A stretch of DNA of 64,000 nt from assembly GCA_013398295.1 (NCBI GenBank), contig VZSF01008885.1:687153-751152 (forward strand), in the 5' to 3' direction. Numbering within the stretch: the first letter of the stretch is position 1; the number at the start of each line of letters is the position of its first letter. Shown here in pieces: positions 60,501 to 64,000 of the stretch. Under the pieces are notes generated by a model. The model had not been told where the DNA came from. It ran no database searches and worked only from the letters and a program-made list of their open reading frames with translations. The position numbers and the translations under genes were made by a program. This DNA comes from Chionis minor. Its lineage: Eukaryota > Chordata > Aves > Charadriiformes > Chionididae.

Positions 60501-63208
60501 TGACTCATTTATTGGGAACGTCACAAGCTGTGTGACATAATGAAATGCCATGCAACAGAGTTGACAATCTCCATTTTCGCATTCTCAAAGCTCAGTCATC
60601 TTAGAATCACAGGCCATGAACAATCTGATTAGTAACATAAGATAAGGAAGAAGAAATGATCCCCTAAATATCATTTTAGACATGTACACAGCATGCAGCT
60701 AAGGGTCTACCAGACAAAAAAGTTAAGAGGAAAGGTCATGTAATTAGAGTAAAAAGATTAAAGAGCAAAAACTATGAGGGACAACTGTACTCTTGTTTGT
60801 GGAAAAGATTCTTACCATTAGAGTCAGAAAAGCCCAAGTTATCCTACTAAAGGCCCTATTCATGAATGACTTACACTCCACGTAAGTTTGGAAAACTCCG
60901 TGAAGAATGATTACCACTATCCTTTATGAAATGAAAATTCCTCAACATGGGTTTCCCAGAGCACAATGGGACAACTGTGTTTGCTAGGAAGGAATGAGGA
61001 GTGAGGCGCAGTGCCCCACAGACAGGACAGCGGCAGATCGTAAGGAAGAACTTAAACTCCACACAATCACAGAATTTTGATTTCTCAACGGGAATCTCAT
61101 CTTGTGAAAGACAAACTGCTGCTGACAGTCACCCACTCAGCAAAGGAAGACCAAACCCCTCATCTGAGAAAGCTCTTTTGAGAGTGATTTCAGAACAAAT
61201 ATGCCTTTCATCAATAGCTCGCATCAGTAGCTTATCCTCCTTCCCACTTTGTTCTATGAGAAAACACATTTACTGAGGTTAGAGTTAGGCAGATTGAAAA
61301 TTTTATTCCTCTTTGAATCTGCCGCCCAAGTCCTATTTGCACTGCTTGAGGCATTCTCAGGCAATAAAAACCATCATTGCAAAACTCTGTTCTTACACCG
61401 CTCAATCACTAGAGTATCTAAGCACCTTTCAGAATGGCATTAGGCAATATAATTAGCATCTGTCATACGTGCTGCTTTCTCTCATGGGTACATCCACACA
61501 CATTTCTCTTGTGTAAATCTATACACGTATCTTTATCTAGGTAGAGCACAGCGTAATTATAAAGCTAAACTTTCCTCTCTCCAACACTGATGCTTCAAGT
61601 CTAAAATAAGTACTCACTAAAGCACTGTTCTTTTGCTCTCAGTAAACTGAGGATAATAAAAGCTCATGTTATGTTTCCATGTACAAGCTTAATCAAAACC
61701 TTTTGGCTGGGATATTGTGTTTGTTTAAGAGCAAATGATCAGGCTGATAAAATCAGAGCTGCATTGATTAAAGGGTATTTGATCACCAAGGTAGATCAGG
61801 AAAGCATTGCAAAATAATAGTGGTAGAAACTCAAATGAAGCAGAAATATTCATGCAAAGAAGGCCACAACGGATTTTTAATAAAGAAAACATTGTAGGCA
61901 AGCTGATGGTATCTAGCAAAAAAAAAAAAAAAAAANTATGATATGATTTCTGTGCATATGCTGGTAAAAATGAATTAGGGTTAATCCTCAGTAAGATTCA
62001 GGTTTTCTGCTAGTACGGATCTCCTTAATTTCCTTCTCCCCCCCCATAATAAAATTTGTCAATTTGTATTTCCTCAGCACAGATTTGAAAAACAATGCTT
62101 TAGATTTAGCTGGTATCCAACAGCAAACACATCAACATTAGCGTATTAGAGTTAACTGCTACCTGAAGAGTAATTTTGGTAAAGAAAATATCCTGGAAAA
62201 AGGTCCTTTGTCAAATTAGCAGCTAATGGAGACATTTCTCTATGCCATGGTTAGGAGACACCCTCCCAACCTTCAAAGGAAGTGTGTCCCATGAGACGGC
62301 ATAACGCGCAGAGCTTTGCTGCCTTTACAGGATCTACATGGGTGTGCAGGGCAAGCCCACAGGGAACATAATACATGATCAAAGACTTGGATTCTGTACA
62401 AAGATTTAAAGACAGTCGATGGAGAAGCACGAAAAAGTAGCATGAAAACATGCTTTTCAAAAATACACAAGGATGTGGAAAAGATCCTATTTCTTTGTCT
62501 GATAACTGTTACGCCCCAAGGGGATGAGCACATAAAGGACTATCCAGAGATGGCAAGGAGTATGTACCCATTAGGACAGGAAGGCCTTTAACAATATACT
62601 GCTCCTGTAAATGGTTTAATTTTTCCTAAGGGAGACACCCTGTAGTTTTCAACCTAGACTGACAGATCTATTGACTCTCAAAGGAAATTGTCTCCGGAGA
62701 GACAGAAAAAATTTCAGTGCAGAAAAACATAGAGAATTAATACAAGACAACAGGTTTTTGCTTCCAGCTGCACAAAGTCACAAGTTTTGATGGCTGTTTT
62801 TAAATGCTTCCATACAATGACCAGGTATAATCCACAAAACTGTCTCCAAACAAGTGTTTTCTTTACTTTATATCAATTTGTTACACTGCATTGGGCATTA
62901 TAAAAGACAACAGGCTGGAAAAAAGGGAAAAAACAGACGTATATGTCTAGAGAGCAGAGAGGAAAGTCTGGAAAAGCTACTCCTGAGAGTAACCATCAAA
63001 AGAGTGGAAATGCAAATACATATATTTTCAAACATACGTTTAGGTACCAGCTCTGTTGGTGCTGTAACATCTGCTTCTCTGTAACATACTGTTGGATCCA
63101 CAATGTCTCTGTCGGGAGGAGGGTAAGGTGGGGGTGGGGGGATCGCTAACTGGGGTGGACCACGAGTGGTGCCTCTAGGAGGCTTTTGTGGCACCTGCCG
63201 TCCATCAC
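15515..63208 (-). CDS. COBL: COBL (cordon-bleu WH2 repeat protein), 3' seven coding exons; 5' part outside window
   Basis: This is a spliced minus-strand gene. The exons, in order, are 63208-63038, 40685-40373, 27476-27376, 26132-24115, 23496-23377, 21228-20977 and 15532-15515. Every junction is GT-AG and the phases agree throughout, giving 2 leading bases plus 997 codons including TGA. COBL is known to nucleate unbranched actin filaments by gathering G-actin on three C-terminal WH2 motifs, notably in neuronal dendrite morphogenesis. Three WH2 motifs are visible, in 24171-24115, 23433-23377 and 21033-20977, followed by a V-P-L-L-V C-terminus. The paralogue COBLL1 carries a single WH2, so COBL fits better. 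[10 protein letters not shown] motif and an [10 protein letters not shown] block in the large exon are shared by the COBL/COBLL1 family. The N-terminal Cobl domain and basic KRRAP-type syndapin-binding motifs are absent and should lie upstream. In mammals GRB10 lies next to COBL on the 3' side; that neighbour is not in this window. Confidence 0.96.
15533..20976 (-). other. COBL: COBL intron before terminal exon (5.4 kb)
   Basis: Donor AAG|GTAGGT at 20976-20975, acceptor TTATAG at the left end. It contains one CR1 copy (19498-19897). Two other AG|GTN sites that could make a short final exon were considered and rejected because they lack a proper acceptor. Confidence 0.85.
19498..19897 (-). mobile_element. 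CR1 LINE fragment in COBL intron
   Basis: Starts AGAATCACACAGCATCTCAA at the left and encodes, on the minus strand between about 20008 and 19628, [13 protein letters not shown] and [17 protein letters not shown]. It lies in the same orientation as COBL and is 5'-truncated. Confidence 0.9.
20977..21228 (-). CDS. COBL: COBL exon with third WH2 motif (252 nt, phase 0/0)
   Basis: The acceptor is GCATCATGAACAG|ATCTCC, with AG at 21230-21229. The donor is TTAAAAAAG|GTAGGT, with GT at 20976-20975. The 84 codons begin [12 protein letters not shown], continue through a charged K-A-E-D-P-Q-K-E-Q stretch and a proline tract (P-P-A-P-A-Q-P6-T-Q), and end with WH2-3 ([19 protein letters not shown], 21033-20977). 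The first codon, Ile, completes WH2-2 as L-K-K-I. The proline-rich linker before the last WH2 is typical of WH2 nucleators and could bind profilin or SH3 domains; I infer this. The exon is phase 0/0 and skippable in frame. Confidence 0.96.
21229..23376 (-). other. COBL: COBL intron between WH2-2 and WH2-3 exons (2.1 kb)
   Basis: Donor AAG|GTAAGA, acceptor AACAG. No repeat or additional exon recognised. A second strong donor (ATG|GTAAGTG, GT at 23360-23359) lies 16 nt inside. Confidence 0.9.
23377..23496 (-). CDS. COBL: COBL exon with second WH2 motif (120 nt, phase 0/0)
   Basis: The acceptor is TTCATATTCTAG|GTTTCAAAC, with AG at 23498-23497. The donor is CTGAAAAAG|GTAAGA, with GT at 23376-23375. 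The 40 codons read [21 protein letters not shown] followed by WH2-2 ([19 protein letters not shown], 23433-23377). The pattern fits WH2: an amphipathic helix with A-L-L-x-x-I, then a linker and a basic L-K-K motif contacting G-actin. The first codon, Val, completes the L-R-K-V of WH2-1. The exon is a multiple of three in phase 0, so it could be skipped without a frameshift, removing one actin site. A second consensus donor lies 16 nt downstream. Confidence 0.96.
23497..24114 (-). other. COBL: COBL intron between WH2-1 and WH2-2 exons (618 nt)
   Basis: Donor AAG|GTAAAG, acceptor TTCTAG. The reading frame of the large exon stays open for 26 codons into this intron (stop ending 24037). No other feature seen. 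Confidence 0.92.
24115..26132 (-). CDS. COBL: COBL large central exon with first WH2 motif (2018 nt, phase 1/0)
   Basis: The acceptor is TATTTTGCAG|CAGCGGATGG, with AG at 26134-26133 and an alternative AG three bases on. The donor is CTCAGAAAG|GTAAAG, with GT at 24114-24113. The exon encodes 672 full codons. Most of it looks disordered: Ser, Lys, Pro and Glu rich, without predicted folds. Recognisable landmarks are a first K-W-P-P-A box (about 25538-25564), the [12 protein letters not shown] block (about 25420-25445), [11 protein letters not shown] (about 25337-25375), a P-P-L-P SH3-type site near 25045, a second K-W-P-P-A box (about 24378-24402), and WH2-1 at the C-terminal end (24171-24115, H-S-A-L-M-E-A-I...K-L-R-K). 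Reading continues 26 codons into the intron before a stop ending at 24037; those codons are not exon. Confidence 0.97.
26133..27375 (-). other. COBL: COBL intron (1.2 kb)
   Basis: Donor GAAG|GTAGGG, acceptor TTTTGCAG. No repeats or extra exons recognised. Confidence 0.9.
27376..27476 (-). CDS. COBL: COBL exon, short helical/acidic segment (101 nt, phase 2/1)
   Basis: The acceptor region reads ACATTTAGCAG|GAGAAAT and the donor GATTTAGAAG|GTAGGG, with GT at 27375-27374. After joining with AG from the previous exon the product reads [28 protein letters not shown] and ends D-E-D-L-E. The leucine/alanine spacing suggests an amphipathic helix. The acceptor is a TAGCAG tandem (NAGNAG), so an exon starting at 27479 and adding one serine or arginine-equivalent codon is equally in frame. 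The small size and exact phase fit between neighbours are the main support. Confidence 0.93.
28977..29240 (-). mobile_element. CR1 LINE fragment in COBL intron
   Basis: Left end CACAGAACCACAGAATGTTA, then GGGTTGGAAGGGATCTCTGG. The minus-strand frame gives [18 protein letters not shown]. The 3' end differs from the ATTCTATGAT-tailed copies, pointing to another CR1 subfamily. Truncated, non-coding copy. Confidence 0.93.
33575..33690 (+). mobile_element. Possible MIR-like SINE remnant
   Basis: The word order CAGTGAGGTTAAATAACTTC, a lost CCAAGGTCACACAGC-type centre, CAGAGCAGGGACCAGAGCC and AGCCAGCACTACACC follows the reverse complement of a MIR-type core. Strongly diverged; needs a repeat library to confirm. 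Confidence 0.4.
35662..35755 (-). mobile_element. Ancient amniote retroposon tail, copy 1
   Basis: AATTATTTATAAAG is followed by TTTATAGGCATATAAAATTG, TCTGATCCCTGCCCCTAGGA and GCTTGCGTGATG. This matches the general pattern of an old CR1/L3-type tail (GTCCCTGCCCCAAGGAGCTT). It is oriented opposite to the 7735-7972 copy. Confidence 0.45.
36030..36250 (-). mobile_element. Ancient amniote retroposon tail, copy 2
   Basis: AATTATTTATATAGGG, CACCTCCAGCTGAGGTCTGG, CCACTAGGCACTGTACAAAC, GGAGGCAGAGAAACAAAGAT and GGTAGAGCCAAGGGTTGAAC occur in order. This is the layout of an old amniote SINE/LINE tail. It shares its leading AATTATTTAT with copy 1 some 370 bp away. Confidence 0.55.
38072..38685 (-). mobile_element. 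CR1 LINE fragment in COBL intron (older subfamily)
   Basis: Left end AAAATCACAGAAAAGATTAC, then CTAGCCCAACCTCCTGCTCC, CAACCTCCCTGGGCAACCTC, CCTCTTGTCCTTTCAGTG and CTCCTCTGGACCCTCTCCA. These are the reverse complement of CR1 ORF2 C-terminal coding sequence. The minus-strand frame is broken by stops and shifts. About 610 bp retained. Confidence 0.85.
39784..39820. repeat. A-rich homopolymer tract
   Basis: A8-G followed by an uninterrupted run of 28 A residues. The length is likely to vary between reads and individuals. No retrogene body is evident to its left, so it is not obviously a poly(A) tail of a plus-strand insertion. Confidence 0.9.
40373..40685 (-). CDS. COBL: COBL exon, acidic Ser/Thr-rich segment (313 nt, phase 1/2)
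   Basis: The acceptor is TTTCATTTAG|AGAGCCTG, with AG at 40687-40686. The donor is CACAGAG|GTAAAA, with GT at 40372-40371. The product begins E-S-L-L-P-A-H-D-N and runs through an acidic stretch ([14 protein letters not shown]) into [18 protein letters not shown]. That last block is, from family knowledge, also recognisable in COBLL1. It is rich in S/T next to D/E, resembling casein-kinase-2 type sites; phosphorylation is inference. No folded domain is apparent. The only methionine is in the S-M-K-L-R-D stretch, which matters for any transcript starting downstream of the first exons. Confidence 0.96.
41542..41570. repeat. Perfect 12-bp inverted repeat with 5-nt loop
   Basis: Arm TCAATAATTTCA (41542-41553), loop ATGAC, arm TGAAATTATTGA (41559-41570). 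All twelve positions pair. It would form an AT-rich hairpin in either strand. No associated transposon ends or protein site recognised. Confidence 0.85.
42759..42836 (-). other. Candidate 78-nt cassette exon in COBL intron
   Basis: The minus strand reads ATAGTTGCAG|GCAGGCAAG and ends ACTGGAA|GTAGGT. The enclosed 78 nt are open in the phase 1/1 frame needed between exons 63208-63038 and 40685-40373. They would encode a charged peptide ([25 protein letters not shown]). The polypyrimidine tract before the acceptor is weak, and I do not recognise the peptide, so this may be a chance ORF. Confidence 0.2.
42903..42947. repeat. Imperfect TAG/CAG trinucleotide repeat
   Basis: TACTAGTAGTAGCAGCAGTAGTC-type units with interruptions. 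A degenerate microsatellite. Confidence 0.75.
44254..44450 (-). promoter_or_regulatory. Candidate internal COBL promoter and alternative first exon
   Basis: This is a locally GC-rich and CpG-bearing island in an otherwise AT-rich intron. On the minus strand it contains a GC-box-like CCTCCCGCCCCCC (44405-44393), a GAGAGAGAGCG stretch, five CTG units (about 44341-44328), and a strong splice donor GATGTAG|GTAAGCGG (exon end 44254, GT at 44253-44252). No TATA box is evident. A short ORF, ATG at 44292-44290, reads [12 protein letters not shown] and its TAG is exactly the last three exon bases. A transcript starting here and splicing to 40685 would probably start translation at the methionine in that exon. 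Alternatively only 44277-44254 is an internal microexon. No expression evidence is available. Confidence 0.4.
44758..44816. repeat. T run followed by TAC trinucleotide repeat
   Basis: A T tract of 17 bases is followed by ACTACT, TACTACTAC, TTACTACT and ACTACTACC units. A compound microsatellite. Confidence 0.8.
46018..46595 (-). mobile_element. CR1 LINE fragment in COBL intron
   Basis: Left end GTCACAGAATCACAGAATAA, then GGTTGCTCAGGACCTTGAGC, GATTTCACAGACTTGCTGGG and CATCTGCTGGCTATGCTCTT. These are reverse complements of the CR1 3' region. An internal segment around 46160-46210 departs from the usual order, suggesting local rearrangement or a small duplication (AAATCACAAATCATTCCCTG). No intact frame. 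Confidence 0.85.
61918..61936. repeat. A run ending in an undetermined base
   Basis: About 18 A residues then a single N at 61936, the only ambiguous base noticed in the window. It probably marks a homopolymer sequencing or assembly uncertainty. Confidence 0.85.
63038..63208 (-). CDS. COBL: COBL exon, proline-rich segment (171 nt, phase 1/1)
   Basis: The acceptor is CCCCCCTGTAG|GTGATGG, with AG at 63210-63209. The donor is CTAAAC|GTATGT, with GT at 63037-63036. The 57-codon exon encodes [17 protein letters not shown], then a P5-Y-P3 tract at about residues 24-32, then an acidic and threonine-containing tail ending P-K. Proline tracts like this usually recruit profilin or SH3 proteins; that role is inferred here. 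The exon is symmetric (phase 1 on both sides), so skipping it preserves the frame. The final C joins AG of the next coding exon to make CAG (Gln). It is the most 5' COBL exon I can find; 63209-64000 shows no further exon. Confidence 0.93.
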
Positions 63209-64000
63209 CTACAGGGGGGATCAATTGACCAGTTACTTCATTGCAAGATAATGATTACTCTGTTTATTGTTATTTTTTAAATACACATTGATTTTCCCTT
63301 ACCCGCATCCGAAATCTCCCTGGATCTAATTCTGGTCTTATTTACCCCCAAATAATAAAGGGAGAAGGAAAAGTTTGGTCTCTCTTAAACCAACAGCAAT
63401 GGGATCAGAATTGGGCCCAGCACATACATGTACATCACAACTAAGAGTTAAAAGCATCAGTTTTTGCAGACGTAAGGAAGGAGAAAAAGAAGTTTAATAA
63501 AAAAAAAAATTTGGAAAAAGCTACATAAAGGAATGTGAAAAATGTGTTTTATTTTTATCGTCTTAAGGGCCAAATTGCCTGAATTTATTGACCTCTAGGA
63601 TACTTTACACATCTACTTTCCTGACTCTCTGACTGAAAGAGAAAGAAGCCTCAGGTCAGTATTTTCAAGTAGGTATCTTAACAGGTTCTTCTTTTCTTTT
63701 ACTGAGTAAGTTTTTAATTATTTTAATTATTTTGACATTGTGAAGAAGCGGATGATTACATCATTTTTTGCAAAACAGTGTTTTAAGCTATCAAAGAAAA
63801 TCCTCATAACTTTGCCTGGGAGCTTATTGCAATACTATGTGCAATAACTAAATAAATACACGCACCTTTGCACTATGTTAGCCATCCACATTGTTAAAAA
63901 GCTGCTGCCAGTTTGTAGCATACAGACCTAGAGCTACCACAATTTGGAAAGTCCTTTGAGGCTGGAAGTGCACTGAGGAACCATGACTACCTGCTTGTTC
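63209..64000 (-). other. COBL: COBL intron upstream of the proline-rich exon (partial)
   Basis: From the acceptor at 63210-63209 to the window edge. AT-rich, with an A run at about 63499-63509. No further exon recognised. Confidence 0.75.

Larger units (their letters stand above)
40686..63037 (-). other. COBL: COBL intron (22.4 kb)
   Basis: Donor CTAAAC|GTATGT, acceptor TTTAG. It contains a CR1 copy (46018-46595), an inverted repeat (41542-41570), TAG/TAC trinucleotide patches, the candidate internal promoter (44254-44450), homopolymer tracts (53519-53534, 56400-56411, 57059-57093, 61918-61935) and one ambiguous base (61936). Most of 46.6-63.0 kb is AT-rich with nothing recognised. Mammalian COBL has alternative exons, so undetected short exons may remain. 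Confidence 0.8.

Noticed and set aside
1..64000. CRISPR arrays, operons, phage or plasmid genes, rRNA and tRNA genes
   Set aside because: No regularly spaced repeats, no dense ORFs with ribosome binding sites and no convincing cloverleaf or rRNA signature. The content is vertebrate nuclear DNA.
1..64000. Endogenous retrovirus or LTR elements
   Set aside because: No paired long terminal repeats, primer-binding site or gag/pol-like frame was recognised.

Overview
The window is vertebrate nuclear DNA, almost certainly from a bird. It is AT-rich, and coding sequence is sparse and split by GT-AG introns. The recognisable interspersed repeats are mostly 5'-truncated CR1 LINE 3' ends, several with the avian-type ATTCTATGATTCTATGAT tail. 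I see no operons, Shine-Dalgarno sites, CRISPR arrays, phage genes or bacterial genes.

The only gene I can support is COBL (cordon-bleu, a WH2-repeat actin nucleator) on the minus strand, running from the right edge to about 14.23 kb. Seven coding exons join in one frame: 63208-63038, 40685-40373, 27476-27376, 26132-24115, 23496-23377, 21228-20977 and 15532-15515. Their phases are 1/1, 1/2, 2/1, 1/0, 0/0, 0/0 and 0. Together they give 2 leading bases, 996 sense codons and a TGA. The exons encode a proline-rich segment, an acidic Ser/Thr segment, a 672-residue central region and three WH2 actin-binding motifs. A six-codon terminal exon reads V-P-L-L-V-stop. The first coding exons, with the N-terminal Cobl domain and the syndapin-binding basic motifs, must lie to the right of base 64000.

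Layout from left to right: 1-14.22 kb is gene-free flank beyond the COBL 3' end, with three CR1 fragments, a MITE-like element and an ancient amniote SINE/LINE tail. 14.23-15.51 kb is the COBL 3'UTR with an AATAAA signal. 15.5-27.5 kb holds the five 3' coding exons. 27.5-40.4 kb and 40.7-63.0 kb are two large introns. The second contains a CpG- and GC-box-bearing segment near 44.25-44.45 kb that looks like an internal promoter or alternative first exon.

I found no undescribed biological system. The observations most worth checking concern COBL processing: three WH2 motifs cut by introns at the same codon, two consecutive NAGNAG acceptors, phase-compatible candidate exons, and the possible internal promoter.
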